A stretch of DNA of 63,973 nt from Frankia sp. AgB1.9 (GCF_016786355.1 NZ_JADWYX010000014.1:1-63973), one strand, 5' to 3'; shown: positions 23,332 to 33,496, counted from the stretch's first letter. Notes: generated from the letters alone by a model not told the origin. Made by a program: numbers and translations.

Positions 23332-25794
23332 GTGACGGGGGAAATCCAATATGATCATGAATCTGGCGCCGGTTGGATGCTGCCCGCCGGCCGCGGCGCG
23401 CGGGTGACCACCGAGGCCCCCACTGTGGTGGGAGCGCCTTCGCGGCCCGGCTCGCAGCCGCCTTCGCTCTCCGGGGCCAATGCGCCGGCCGTCCCCGAGC
23501 CCGAGCCCGAGCCGGCGCCGCCGACGCTGGCGCAGACGGCGGGGAACTGGCGGATGACCACCGTCCAGCTGGTTCTCGTCGCACTGCTGGCCGTCCCGGC
23601 GGTGGTCGCCGTCGGCGGTCTCTTCGACGGGTTGGCGTACCTGCCGCCGCTGGCCGGCGCCGTTCTGGTCGCGGCGCCGCTGGGCGCGGTCGCGGCGTAC
23701 CGGCTGGCTGACCTGGGCCTGGTCGGCGTCGTCGGCCTGGTCGGGGGTCTGACGTACGGGGCCGCGGCGACGGCCGGCGCGGTGCTGCGCGATCTCGGCG
23801 CGGGCTGGCCGCACCTGCTGAGCGTCGCCCTGCCGGCCCAGCCGTCGGCGCTGCTGCTCACCCCGCCGGCCGCGTTGCTGTGGGTGAGCACGTACTGCGC
23901 AGCGGTGCTGGTGGTGCGGGGGCGACCGCCGCTCGCGCCGGTCGCCCCGCCGTTGGGAGCGCTGGTCGCGGTGCTGGTGCTGGTCGGCGGCGCGGGAGCG
24001 GGCTCCTCGCGCGCTCGACTGCTGGCGACCGGCGGGTTCGTTGCCGCCGCGCTGGCGCTGGCCGCGGTGCGCGCCAGCTTGCCGGCGGAATCCGCCGGCC
24101 GGACGCGGGGCGGTGACCAGGTCGTCGCCCGCGGCGGCGGCCGCGGCGCTGGAGCGCTGTCAGTCGGGTTGCCGGTCGTCGCCCTGATCGCCGCCGTCGG
24201 CACCGTCGCCGCGACCCTCGTGCCGGCCGGCGGTGCCCGCTACGACCCGCGCGAGCACTGGCACCCTCCGGTCGACGACGTCGCCGTGCTCAGCCCCCTC
24301 GTCCAGGTGCGCAGCCAGCTCGCGACCACACCGCCGAGGACGCTGTTCACCGTCCGGATCGCCGCCGGCGCAGGTCGCCTGCCGGTGGATCGGATTCGCG
24401 TCGCGGCGCTCGGTGATTTCGACGGTGCGGCCTGGCAGGACGACGGCCAGTTCGTCCGCGTCGAGCGGGCGCTGCCGGCGCCAGCCGACCAGGTGTCCGT
24501 CACGGTCGCGCAGACCGCGGTCCGCGCCGACGTGACGGACACCGGCCTGGACGGTGTCCTGCTGCCGTCGCTCGGCCGACCCACCGCCTTGCGCGTTCAG
24601 GCGCGGCCCGGCGCGGGCGCGGCGTACCAGCCGGCGTCCGGGACCCTCGCCACGCTGGGACCCGTTCCGGACGGCTACCGCTATGAGCTGGACAGCTACG
24701 TCGCGGTCCCGACGGAGGCGCGGCTGGCCGCGGCGACCCCGGCGACGGGTCCAGCCGCCGCACCCTCGCTGGGCCTGCCGCCCGGCATGCCGCCCGAGCT
24801 CGTCAGCCTGGCCGCCGCGGTGACCGCGTCCGCGCCAAGTCCCTACGCCAAGCTCGTCGCGCTCCAGGACTACCTGCGTGACGGGAGCCGGTTCCCGTAC
24901 GACCTCGCGGCCACTCCTGGCCACTCGTACGGCGCGCTGACCCGCTTCCTGACCGGCAAGGGCGCCGGAGACCAGCGTGGCTACTCGGAGCAGCACGCTG
25001 CCGCGTTCGCCGTCCTGGCCCGAGCTCTCGGCTTCGCCACCCGGGTGAGCGTCGGCTATCTGCTCGACCGGGGCCGGATGTCCGCGGACGACACGTTCAC
25101 GGTGACGACCCAGCAGGCACACGCCTGGCCGGAGGTGTTGTTGTCCGGCCTCGGCTGGGTGCCCTTCGAGCCAACCGACGACAGCCAGCTGACCAAGGTG
25201 CTGCCCCCGCCGGCCGAGACCTCCCCGGACGCGCTCACCGGCGTGTCCGCCGGCCGCCGGGACGCGACGAGCGCCCAGGTGGTGCCTCCGCTGCGGGTTC
25301 CGCCGGTCGGGTCCACGACGGACGGCACCCGGCCACGCGCATCGGACCTCCTGTGGCTGTGGGTCCTGCTGTCGGTGGCCGCGCTGGTCGTCGCCTTGCC
25401 GCTGCTGGTCGTAGCCGAAAAGGCCCGGCGACGGCGCCGTCGCAGGCGGGGCGACCCGGGTGCCAAAGTCATCGGCGCCTGGGGGGAGGCCCGCGATCGT
25501 CTCGCCGAGCACGGGGTGTCCCGGGCGAGCACGCTGACCCAGCAGGAGGTCGTGGCGCTCGTCGCCGGCCGGCCCACGATCGCGGGGGCCGCGGCGCCGC
25601 TGCGCCGGCTGGCGACGCTCACCGACCGGGCGATGTTCGCCCCGGTCGGCGACGAGAACGAGCCGGACGAGGCCTGGGGCCTGGTCGGTGACCTGCGCCG
25701 GGAGCTGCTCGCGGGCCGCGGCCGCGGGTGGGCTCTGGTGCGCGCGGCCGACCTTCGCCCGCTGCTGCCCGCACCGTCGGCCCGGAGCCGATGA
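23332..25794 (+). CDS. TgpA-like transglutaminase-domain membrane protein (Ser in place of catalytic Cys)
   Basis: Up to 820 aa; the start is uncertain (GTG 23332 or a later codon near 23377-23401). The layout is a Pro-rich N-terminus, ~6-7 membrane helices (about residues 75-285), a large outside domain, a transglutaminase core, one more helix (LLWLWVLLSVAALVVALPLLVV) and a cytosolic DUF4129-like tail. In the core, GYSEQHAAAFAVLARALGF stands where most TgpA proteins have GYCxxFA, so the nucleophile Cys is Ser. The QAHAWPEV His and FEPTD Asp remain. It forms an overlapping-style pair with the PKD protein. MoxR and DUF58 genes, the usual partners, are absent. Confidence 0.8.
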   Translation: MTGEIQYDHESGAGWMLPAGRGARVTTEAPTVVGAPSRPGSQPPSLSGANAPAVPEPEPEPAPPTLAQTAGNWRMTTVQLVLVALLAVPAVVAVGGLFDGLAYLPPLAGAVLVAAPLGAVAAYRLADLGLVGVVGLVGGLTYGAAATAGAVLRDLGAGWPHLLSVALPAQPSALLLTPPAALLWVSTYCAAVLVVRGRPPLAPVAPPLGALVAVLVLVGGAGAGSSRARLLATGGFVAAALALAAVRASLPAESAGRTRGGDQVVARGGGRGAGALSVGLPVVALIAAVGTVAATLVPAGGARYDPREHWHPPVDDVAVLSPLVQVRSQLATTPPRTLFTVRIAAGAGRLPVDRIRVAALGDFDGAAWQDDGQFVRVERALPAPADQVSVTVAQTAVRADVTDTGLDGVLLPSLGRPTALRVQARPGAGAAYQPASGTLATLGPVPDGYRYELDSYVAVPTEARLAAATPATGPAAAPSLGLPPGMPPELVSLAAAVTASAPSPYAKLVALQDYLRDGSRFPYDLAATPGHSYGALTRFLTGKGAGDQRGYSEQHAAAFAVLARALGFATRVSVGYLLDRGRMSADDTFTVTTQQAHAWPEVLLSGLGWVPFEPTDDSQLTKVLPPPAETSPDALTGVSAGRRDATSAQVVPPLRVPPVGSTTDGTRPRASDLLWLWVLLSVAALVVALPLLVVAEKARRRRRRRRGDPGAKVIGAWGEARDRLAEHGVSRASTLTQQEVVALVAGRPTIAGAAAPLRRLATLTDRAMFAPVGDENEPDEAWGLVGDLRRELLAGRGRGWALVRAADLRPLLPAPSARSR

Positions 25795-25795
25795 C

Positions 25796-28700
25796 ATGAC
25801 CGCGGTAACGGGACCGGCGAGCGCGAAGACGCGTCCGGCTGGCAGAGGGTGGGCGACGGTGTTTCGGTGGGGATGGCTGTCGCGCGTGGCGCTGGCCGTG
25901 TTGATCGTCGGGGTCACGGTCGTCGTCGTGGCCGTCGGGCGTTCGCGCGGGGAGCACGCCCGGTCGGTGAGCCTGCCCGAGGGTGAGGCCTGGCTGGTGT
26001 CGTCGGCCGCCGGGCAGGTCTCGCTCATCGACGGGTCAACCGCGCAGGTGCTCACCCAGGTGAGCGTCTCGGCGGCGCAGCTCGCCGGGGTGCAGGCCGG
26101 CTCGGACGAGTTCGTCACGGCCGGCAACGGCAGCCTGCGCCGCATCGACGGCGCCACGTACGGGGTGTCGGCGCCGGTCCGGTTCTCGACCCATAACCAG
26201 GCGCCCGCGCTCTACCCGGCGCCCGGCGCGCTGTTCGCCGTCGACCCGACGACCGGTCTCGTCACCCTCGCCGACCCCCGTTCGCTGCGGGTGCGGGGGC
26301 AGTTCTCGCTGGCCGCGCGGGTGGCAGACGGGGCAGCGGTCGCCGACTCCGCCGGCCGCCTCTGGGCTGTCGACGGCCGGACCGGCGACCTGATCCGGAT
26401 CGGCCTGGGCGGCGAGAAGATCCAGCGGACGGCGGTCGACCCGGCCAGGACCAGGCTTGTGACCGTCGGCGGCCGCCCGGTCGCGGTCGATCTCGCGGCC
26501 GGTCGAGCCAGGAGGATCGATACGGACGGTGTGACCGGCACCGGGGTGTGCCTCGCCACCGGGCCAGGCGACTCCAGCCTGACCGTCACCGGCGCGGCCC
26601 TCGGCTCACGGCTTTACGTCGTCAGCGGCGCCCGTGGCCTGCTGCTGACCAGCGACCTCGCCACCGGGAGCTGCGGCCTCGCGGTCGACCTCGGCACGGC
26701 CGGCCACCTGCTCGGCGAGCCGAAGGAGGCCGCCGCGCACGTGTTCATCCCGGACTTCACCGCCGGCACCGTCATCGTGTTCGACGAGGCCAGCACGCGG
26801 GTCGTCGCGCGGCCGAAAGTGCTGCCGCCGAACACGCCGTTCGAGCTGGAGAACAACGGCCCGGTGATGTTCTTCAACGACCCCGCGAGCTCCCGCGCCG
26901 GCATCATCGACCTCACCGGCGCAGTCCGCCCGGTCCGGAAATACGACCCGACCAAGGTCGGACCGGGGGCGGGCAGCGGCGCGGAGGGTGGCGGCCTCGG
27001 GCTCACCGACACCACCTCCCTGACCTCGTCCAGCCCGCGTACGCCGCCGTCTGCCGGCCCGACGGCGACGCCGACCCCGTCGAGCCAGCCCAGCACGAAC
27101 CCGCGGCAGACCCAGCCCGCCTCAGCGGGAGCCAGCAGTCCACCGCGGCCAGGCTCGTCGGCCGGGCCTTCTCGACCCTCGATCCGGCAGGGGCTCTCGC
27201 TGCCGGGCGTCGAGCCCAGGTCCACCGGGGACGGCATCGGCACCGGCGTCCTGCCGGGTGGCTCCGGAACCGGGCCGAGCGTGCTCGGATCCACCGGCTC
27301 CACCACGGTCGTCGGCGGGTCGACGACGGACGACAGCCCGGTACCGGACGTGGTGATCGCGGCGTCGACGACGTCCACGAAGATCGACACGTCGGTGACC
27401 CTGCAGGCGCAGGCCAACGCGGCGGCCGGCGGAGTGCGCGCCGTGACCTGGACATTCGGTGACGGCGTGACCGCCGCCGGAACGACCGTGAGCCACGCCT
27501 GGACGTCCGACGGCGGCTATCCGGTCACCGCCACCGTCCAGCTCGTGAACGGTGGCACGCTGGTGCGCTCGGTGACGATCACCGTCTCGAAGCCGGGCGT
27601 CGGCCCGCCGACGGCGGCGCTGACCGTCTCGCCGAACTCGGGCGAGGCGCAACTCCAGGTCAGCGCGAGCGCCGCCGCGTCCGCACCGGGCGGCGCGCCG
27701 ATCAGCCGGTACGTCTTCGACTTCGGCGACGGGACGACAGCCGTTTCCTCGTCGTCGCCCCAGGCCGCCCACAACTACCTGGTGAAGGGCGACTACGCCG
27801 TCGTCGTCACCGTCTTCGACAGCACCGGTGTAAGCAGTCAGGCCAGCGAGCTGGTCATCGTCGACGAGGGCATCGTGCCTGTCCTGCAGGTTCGGCCAGC
27901 GGGAGACAACTCGCTCATGATCACGGCCGACGGCTCGCAGTCGCGCGGTGGATCGGGGCTGACCTACCGGTTCGACTGGGGTGACCGGACCGCTGCCACT
28001 CTGGGAGCGGCGTCGACCGCGTCACACACCTACGCGGCCGCCGGCACCTACACGATGACCCTCACGGTCACCGACTCGGCGGGGCGGTCGAGCGACAACG
28101 CGCGGGCGACCGTCACCGTCCCGGGGTCGGCCTGTTCCCTGGAACCGACGCTCACCGTGTCGCCGGGGACCGTCGCCCCGGATCAGCAGGTCACCGCGGT
28201 GGTCAGCCTGGCCTGTACCCCTACGGGAACCGTCAGCTACGCCTACGACTTCGGCGCCGGCGCTGGCAAGGAGAAGCCGAGCGCGAGCAACAGCGATACC
28301 CACGTGTACCCGCAGTCGGGCAACTACTACGTGAGCGTGACGGTTACCGCCGGCTCGGAGTCGCGGATGGTGACAGCGTCCGTCGCGGTCACCTCGAAGG
28401 TTCTTCCGCCGATGCCGGTGCTCAGGGTCAGCCCGGCCTCGGGCATCGCGCCGCTGACGGTCACCGCCGACGCGTCGGGGACCACCGGTACCGATCCCAT
28501 CACCTACAGCTTCAGCTTCGGGGACGGTTCGGCCGTCACGGCGCACGGATCAGGCAGGACCGCGAGCCACACCTACAGCTCGCCCGGCACCTACACGGTG
28601 ACGGTGACCGCCGACAACGCCGGTGGGCCCGCCACCGCATCCGAGTCGGTGACCGTCACGGGTAGGCCGCCGGTGGCGTACCTGGTCGTCACCCCGGCCG

Positions 28701-29194
28701 GCGGCGAGGCGCCGCTGCCGGTGGCGATGAGCGCCGCCAACTCGACCGCGGGCGACGCGCCGATCTCCAGCTACACCTTCATCGTCGCCGGGCCGACCGG
28801 CACGCAGACCTACGGCCCGCAGACCTCGTCATCCTTCACCCAGACGCTGGGCGCCGGCTCGTGGGAGCTGTCCGTGGAGGTCAAGGCCGACGACGGTTCG
28901 TCGAATACCAGCCGGCCGGTGCACCTGAACGTGACCGCGCCGACGGGCTCGACCGGACCGGTCAGCACACCACCGAGCAGCACCCCGTCGACGACAGTGC
29001 CACCGGAAACAGAACCTCCGTCGTCGTCCCCGCCGCCCTCGGTCCGGCCCAGCACCGCGCCGCCGCCGACGCCTCCTGTCGTCGCCTCGCCTACCGTGCA
29101 GCCCGCGCCCGCGCCCGCGCCCGCGACGTCTACTTCTACGCAGGCGCCGCGAGACGGGGACGTGCCCAACGGGACTCCGGAACCCGGGTCGTAG
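25796..29194 (+). CDS. Membrane-anchored protein with PKD-type repeats
   Basis: 1,132 aa from ATG 25796, one base after the upstream stop. A helix near residues 28-47 (ALAVLIVGVTVVVVAVG) anchors it with the rest outside. A beta-propeller-like domain (repeated SLIDGSTAQVLTQV-type strands, about 55-380) and a Ser/Thr/Pro linker follow. Then come about six PKD-like domains with the WTFGDG / FDFGDG / FDWGD / FSFGDG signature and (A)SHTY--(A)GTYT-T-tVt. The tail is rich in Thr, Pro and Ser. PKD domains are usually in surface or adhesion proteins. It probably works with the transglutaminase-like protein at the cell surface. Confidence 0.85.
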   Translation: MTAVTGPASAKTRPAGRGWATVFRWGWLSRVALAVLIVGVTVVVVAVGRSRGEHARSVSLPEGEAWLVSSAAGQVSLIDGSTAQVLTQVSVSAAQLAGVQAGSDEFVTAGNGSLRRIDGATYGVSAPVRFSTHNQAPALYPAPGALFAVDPTTGLVTLADPRSLRVRGQFSLAARVADGAAVADSAGRLWAVDGRTGDLIRIGLGGEKIQRTAVDPARTRLVTVGGRPVAVDLAAGRARRIDTDGVTGTGVCLATGPGDSSLTVTGAALGSRLYVVSGARGLLLTSDLATGSCGLAVDLGTAGHLLGEPKEAAAHVFIPDFTAGTVIVFDEASTRVVARPKVLPPNTPFELENNGPVMFFNDPASSRAGIIDLTGAVRPVRKYDPTKVGPGAGSGAEGGGLGLTDTTSLTSSSPRTPPSAGPTATPTPSSQPSTNPRQTQPASAGASSPPRPGSSAGPSRPSIRQGLSLPGVEPRSTGDGIGTGVLPGGSGTGPSVLGSTGSTTVVGGSTTDDSPVPDVVIAASTTSTKIDTSVTLQAQANAAAGGVRAVTWTFGDGVTAAGTTVSHAWTSDGGYPVTATVQLVNGGTLVRSVTITVSKPGVGPPTAALTVSPNSGEAQLQVSASAAASAPGGAPISRYVFDFGDGTTAVSSSSPQAAHNYLVKGDYAVVVTVFDSTGVSSQASELVIVDEGIVPVLQVRPAGDNSLMITADGSQSRGGSGLTYRFDWGDRTAATLGAASTASHTYAAAGTYTMTLTVTDSAGRSSDNARATVTVPGSACSLEPTLTVSPGTVAPDQQVTAVVSLACTPTGTVSYAYDFGAGAGKEKPSASNSDTHVYPQSGNYYVSVTVTAGSESRMVTASVAVTSKVLPPMPVLRVSPASGIAPLTVTADASGTTGTDPITYSFSFGDGSAVTAHGSGRTASHTYSSPGTYTVTVTADNAGGPATASESVTVTGRPPVAYLVVTPAGGEAPLPVAMSAANSTAGDAPISSYTFIVAGPTGTQTYGPQTSSSFTQTLGAGSWELSVEVKADDGSSNTSRPVHLNVTAPTGSTGPVSTPPSSTPSTTVPPETEPPSSSPPPSVRPSTAPPPTPPVVASPTVQPAPAPAPATSTSTQAPRDGDVPNGTPEPGS

Positions 29195-29254
29195 GCCGGA
29201 CCACCCTTCCGGCGTCGTCCGCTCGAACCACCCGGTCGAGCGCTGACGGCCGGC

Positions 29255-29307
29255 GCTGATCCGCCGCCTGCCCGCGCTGGCAACCCGCCGGTAGCCGGCG
29301 GATCAGC
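29255..29307 (+). terminator. Hairpin after the PKD-protein gene
   Basis: Arms GCTGATCCGCCG (29255-29266) and its complement (29296-29307); an alternative inner hairpin, CCGCCGG with CCGGCGG, lies within. It is a probable terminator about 60 bp after the stop. Confidence 0.55.
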
Positions 29308-29475
29308 AAGAGGCGCGACGATTGCCCCAAGTGCAGTAATTTGATTGTGAATATCTATTGTGTGGCCTTCGTCTCACATTGCGACCGGAGAGTGGCGCCC
29401 TGTGGCGAAGCGGCGTCGGCTAGCATCGGGAGCCGCGGAGCAGGTCACCAACACGCTCACGGATCGGACACACGC

Positions 29476-30276
29476 ATGCCGGACTCCTCTGCGCCCCCCA
29501 GCGACAGTCTGGCCGCCTCGCTCAACGTCGAGGTGCCTCATTCGGCGCGGATGTGGAACTACTGGCTAGGCGGCAAGGACAACTTCCCGGCCGACCGGGC
29601 CGCCGCGGACCGGGTCGTCGAGGTGTTCCCGCAGATCATCGACATCGCGCGCAGCTCGCGCCTGCTGCTCAACCGGGTCGTCACCCACCTCGCGGGCACG
29701 CTCGACATCCGGCAGTTCCTGGACGTCGGCACCGGCCTGCCGACGGCGGACAACACCCACGAGGTCGCGCAGAGCGTCGCGCCCGAGAGCAAGGTCGTCT
29801 ACGCCGACAACGACCCGCTGGTCCTCCTGCACGCCCGGGCCCTGCTGGTCGGCCGCCCCGAAGGAGTCACCTCCTACGTCGACGCCGACGTCCGCGACCC
29901 GGAGAAGATCCTGCGCGGCGCGGGCGAGGTTCTCGACCTCGAACAGCCGGTCGGGCTGATCCTGTTCGGCGTCATGGCGAACGTGGTCGACGACGACGAG
30001 GCGTACGCGATCGTCCGCAAGCTCGTCGGCGCGCTGCCGAGCGGGAGCTACCTGGCCCTCAACGACGGCACCGCGAGCCCGGCTCGGGACGAGGCGATCC
30101 GGCGCAACCCCGAGAACGCCCCGTACCGGTCCAGGACTCCGGACGAGCTGGTCCGGTTCTTCGACGGCCTGGAGCTGCTGAAGCCCGGGGTCGTCTCCAC
30201 CCCGCTGTGGCGCCCGGGCCGCCGGGCCCGCGGCAAGGTCCTCGACTCGTACACCGGGTTCGCCCGCATCCCGTGA
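29476..30276 (+). CDS. DUF574-type SAM-dependent methyltransferase (Methyltransf_19)
   Basis: 266 aa. Typical family pattern: SARMWNYWLGGKDNFPADRAAADRV, then QFLDVGTGLPTADNTHEVAQ (SAM-binding) and VVYADNDPLVLLHARAL. The C-terminal part has ALNDGTA and the SRTPDELVRFFDGLELLKPGVV stretch. This family is greatly expanded in Frankia and Streptomyces; substrates are unknown. ATG 29476 matches the family start; the longer frame from 29341 is not conserved-looking. Confidence 0.88.
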   Translation: MPDSSAPPSDSLAASLNVEVPHSARMWNYWLGGKDNFPADRAAADRVVEVFPQIIDIARSSRLLLNRVVTHLAGTLDIRQFLDVGTGLPTADNTHEVAQSVAPESKVVYADNDPLVLLHARALLVGRPEGVTSYVDADVRDPEKILRGAGEVLDLEQPVGLILFGVMANVVDDDEAYAIVRKLVGALPSGSYLALNDGTASPARDEAIRRNPENAPYRSRTPDELVRFFDGLELLKPGVVSTPLWRPGRRARGKVLDSYTGFARIP

Positions 30277-30325
30277 CCTGACCTCGGGCCGCGCCCGACC
30301 TGGTTCGCCGTGCGCCTGAGCGGGC

Positions 30326-31861
30326 TCAGGAGATCCAGACCTCCGTGGAGCCGGAGGAGGGCACGAGCACCGCCTGGCAGATCTGGGCTTCGTTCGTGAC
30401 CTCGTAGGCCTTCGTGCTCGTCGCATCGGTGATGGTCACGTCCTTGCCCGGGTTGAGGATCCGCAGTGTCAGCCCCACACGGGTGCCGAAACCGTCGTGG
30501 GAGTAGATCCGGACCGGTTGCGAGCTCCGGTTGTGGAACTCCAGATCGACATGTCGCGTGCCGGCGTTCGTGATCGAGTTGACGTTCTGCGTGCAGCTGT
30601 ACTGCGCGGCCGTCCCGGGATCGACGGAGACCGAGGCCGAGCTCACCGGCTGGACCGGCGGCTGGACCGGCTGCTTGGCCGGCGATGTCGTCGTGATGAC
30701 AGGGCTGGGAGGGACCACCGGGTCGACGGGTCCCGTCCAGCACCCTCTCAGGAGTAGCGCGCTCGCCACGGCGGCCACAGCGAGCGACCCGCCCGCCAGG
30801 ATCGCCGGCCGCCGCGACGTGGGCCGGGACGGCAGCGGGGTGACCGCCGGTGTGCCGCCCTCTGCCGGCGGGGGCGGCGTGACCATGGAGACGTCGGGCC
30901 ATCCCTGGTAGGGCGGTCGCGTCGACGGCGGAGTCAGGGCTCGGTAGTCCGAACCTGTGCCGCCGGGAAACGACGGGGCTGACTGGATTGCCTGCGTCAG
31001 CGGCGGTGGCAGCCAGCCGGGCTCGCTCAGGTCGGGCATCGTGGCCCCGCCGGCGGTCAGGCTGGCCAGCACCTCGTGCACCGACGGCCGGTGGCGCGGG
31101 TCCCTGGCCAGGCATCGGCTGACCAGGTCACGCAGCACCGGCGGCACGCCGTTGAGTGCTGGAGCGTTGTGGAGCACCCGGGCGTGGATCTCCACCACGC
31201 TGCCGCGACCGAACGGGCCGACGCCGGTGGTGACGACGGTGAGCACCGCTCCCAGCGCGAAGACGTCGGCCGCCGGGCCGATCGGGTCGATACCGGTCCG
31301 GGCGTGGGTGAGCTGCTCGGGCGCGGTGAACCCGGCCGTGCCGATCAGCTCGCCCGTCGTGGTCATCGCGACGTTCTCGGCAGAACGCGCGATGCCGAAG
31401 TCGATGACCCTCGGTCCGTCGGCGGCGAGCAGGATGTTCGACGGCTTCAGGTCGCGGTGAACCACCCCGGCGGCGTGCACCGCCGCGAGCGCCTCGGCGA
31501 TGCCGGCGCCCAGCGCGGCGGCCGACGACGTCGGCAGCGGCCCGAAATCCTCGATCGCCTTCTGCAGCGACGGGCCCGGCACGTAGGCGGTGGCCAGCCA
31601 CGGCCGCTCGGCTCGCGGATCGGCATCGATCACCGGCGCGGTGAAGGCTCCGCTGACCGTGCGGGCGGCCGCCACCTCACGGGCGAACCGCTCCCGGAAC
31701 TCGGGATCGTCGGCGAGATCCGGTCGGATGACCTTGATGGCCACCGGTCGGCCCGCGCGGGACCGGCCGAGATAGACACGGCCCATACCGCCGGCTCCAA
31801 GGCTGCCCACGATCGCATAGGAGCCGAGTTGTCTGGGGTCGCCGGGGCGCAGTTCGTCCAT
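30326..31861 (-). CDS. Membrane-anchored Ser/Thr protein kinase
   Basis: 511 aa. Kinase domain at about 14-270: GAGGMGRVYLGR, VAIKVI, catalytic loop VHRDLKPSNILL, DFGIARS and a GTAGFTAPEQL activation-segment end. A linker follows, then one membrane helix (PAILAGGSLAVAAVASALLLRG, near residue 355) and an extracellular domain of ~140 aa ending GSTEVWIS. There are no PASTA repeats, so the outside domain probably senses something other than peptidoglycan. It is convergent with the methyltransferase gene. Confidence 0.9.
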   Translation of the reverse strand: MDELRPGDPRQLGSYAIVGSLGAGGMGRVYLGRSRAGRPVAIKVIRPDLADDPEFRERFAREVAAARTVSGAFTAPVIDADPRAERPWLATAYVPGPSLQKAIEDFGPLPTSSAAALGAGIAEALAAVHAAGVVHRDLKPSNILLAADGPRVIDFGIARSAENVAMTTTGELIGTAGFTAPEQLTHARTGIDPIGPAADVFALGAVLTVVTTGVGPFGRGSVVEIHARVLHNAPALNGVPPVLRDLVSRCLARDPRHRPSVHEVLASLTAGGATMPDLSEPGWLPPPLTQAIQSAPSFPGGTGSDYRALTPPSTRPPYQGWPDVSMVTPPPPAEGGTPAVTPLPSRPTSRRPAILAGGSLAVAAVASALLLRGCWTGPVDPVVPPSPVITTTSPAKQPVQPPVQPVSSASVSVDPGTAAQYSCTQNVNSITNAGTRHVDLEFHNRSSQPVRIYSHDGFGTRVGLTLRILNPGKDVTITDATSTKAYEVTNEAQICQAVLVPSSGSTEVWIS

Positions 31862-32057
31862 CTGATGTCGTCTCCCTGTGTGTCGACGATGAATGGTCGC
31901 CGAGGCCGCCGATTCGACCGGTCAGGCGCGAGTTTTCTCAGGCTTTTCAGCCGGGTTCGGCGCCTAATCGTTCTCAGGTCGACAATGCGCTTCCACAGGG
32001 GTCATTTCAGCGGGCAGCCTCGCGCGTTCCGGCGCGTGAGTTCGCCCTGGTGGCGCG

Positions 32058-32753
32058 TTATCCCGTCGCGTCGCGCTCGTTGGTGCGCCACGCCGGCTGC
32101 GTAACTTCGCACTCGGGCCGAGCGTCCGCTCGGACGGCGATCCGCAGTGATTCCGACGCCGTCGGCCACGGCCGCGGGAACGGGCGCAGACGTCTCCAGT
32201 CGTACGGCGGGTGCCCGAGCTTGCGGTGACCGCGGTCGTAGACGTTGAAGGCCACCCAGGCCGCCGCGCAGGCGAGGATCGCGGCCGTCACGGGTATCCG
32301 CCGTCCGCCAGGGGCGAGCACTCCCGCCGCCACGGCGGCGGTGACGGGGTAACCGAGCAGGGGATAGACGACGACCTGGTGCCAGATCTTCGTCGGTGCC
32401 AGCGCCTGGGCCGGCAGGTAAAGACCGCCGCGCAGCTCCGCTCGCCACTGCCAGAGACCGAAGCCCAGCCAGCCGGCCGCTATGACGATTCCCCCGGTGC
32501 CCGAGACCAGCCAGCGCGCCGGACCCGGGGGTGTGCCGCCGCAGCGCCAGACGCCGAGCGCGGCGGACAACGCGAGCAGCGGATCACCGAACAGGAAGGC
32601 GAGATACTCCTGGCTCGGCCGAGGCCAGCGGCATTCGAGCCCGCGCCCGAGAAGTATCGGAATCCCTGGGCTGATCGCGAGACAGAACACGAACGCGACC
32701 AAAGGGCCGTGGGAGTTCGCGCTGCCGAGGGCGGGAAGCCAGCCGGCGCTCAC
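32058..32753 (-). CDS. Membrane protein of a two-component operon
   Basis: 231 aa with about five membrane helices (PLVAFVFCLAISPGIPILLG; LAFLFGDPLLALSAALGVW; WLVSGTGGIVIAAGWLGFGL; VVVYPLLGYPVTAAVAAGVL; PVTAAILACAAAWVAFNVY). No family is recognised. It overlaps the response regulator gene by 4 bp (ATGA), so it is the third gene of the histidine-kinase operon, perhaps the output or a sensor partner. Confidence 0.65.
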   Translation of the reverse strand: MSAGWLPALGSANSHGPLVAFVFCLAISPGIPILLGRGLECRWPRPSQEYLAFLFGDPLLALSAALGVWRCGGTPPGPARWLVSGTGGIVIAAGWLGFGLWQWRAELRGGLYLPAQALAPTKIWHQVVVYPLLGYPVTAAVAAGVLAPGGRRIPVTAAILACAAAWVAFNVYDRGHRKLGHPPYDWRRLRPFPRPWPTASESLRIAVRADARPECEVTQPAWRTNERDATG

Positions 32754-33496
32754 CAGACGGACCTCGGTTGGCTGAACAGGCGCTCCACATCCGGGTCGTT
32801 GAAGAAGTCGGCGTTCAGCCGGGCGAACCGGGACACCTCCAGCAGGTTGGCGCCGCGCCGGTCGAGGTCGTCGTCAGCCGGCGGGCGCCGGCCGAGAAGA
32901 TCGGACTCGATCCGCTCCACCACCGGCCTGCGGTCGGCGGTGAACTGGGAGACCACCCGTTTGGAGACGTGCGCGGCCTGGGCGACCTGCGGCTCCCGGA
33001 AGTTGTTCAGGAGCGCGCGCCAGATCAGCAGGTCGCTCGGTCGGCAGATCAGCGCGTCGAGCATGGGAATGGCCTTCTTGTAACGCCGCGCCGCTGTGTC
33101 GTCCGGGCGGTAGCCGGCACGCAGGGCGGCCACCGCGCTGCGGATCGGGTCGTGCCCGGCGCTCTTCGACACGAGTGTCCAGGTCTCGGGGAAGAACTTG
33201 AAGACCGCCAACAGGAACAGCACCCTGTTCTCCTCCGCGTCGGCGGTATGCACTATGCAGGGAATGCTGTGGGTACTGAGCTGGTCGACCGCCGCGATGC
33301 CGCTCGCCTGGGCGCCGCGACCATAGTGCAGGTCCACCAGGGCGAGCTGGAAGGCGTTGTCGGCCGCGAGAAGGGCGGCGAGCTCATGGGGGTCGCGCAC
33401 CCCGGTCACCTCGACGTCGGACTGGTCTTCGAGCGCCCGCGCGACCGCCACCTCGACGCCGAGCAGGTCATCGATTACCAGCAGCCGAATTGTCAT
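32750..33496 (-). CDS. Response regulator
   Basis: 248 aa. The receiver domain has RLLVIDDLLG (acidic pocket), ALVDLHYG (phospho-acceptor Asp) and LVSKSAG (the conserved Lys). The C-terminal part contains VAQAAHVSKRVVSQFTADRR, a helix-turn-helix-like stretch, so DNA binding is likely. The domain order is right but the output domain is unusual. ATG 33496 overlaps the kinase stop (ATGA). Confidence 0.75.
   Translation of the reverse strand: MTIRLLVIDDLLGVEVAVARALEDQSDVEVTGVRDPHELAALLAADNAFQLALVDLHYGRGAQASGIAAVDQLSTHSIPCIVHTADAEENRVLFLLAVFKFFPETWTLVSKSAGHDPIRSAVAALRAGYRPDDTAARRYKKAIPMLDALICRPSDLLIWRALLNNFREPQVAQAAHVSKRVVSQFTADRRPVVERIESDLLGRRPPADDDLDRRGANLLEVSRFARLNADFFNDPDVERLFSQPRSVW

Noticed and set aside
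24160..26157. 665-aa minus-strand frame across the transglutaminase gene
   Set aside because: Antisense shadow with no motif; the plus-strand frame has membrane helices and the core domain.
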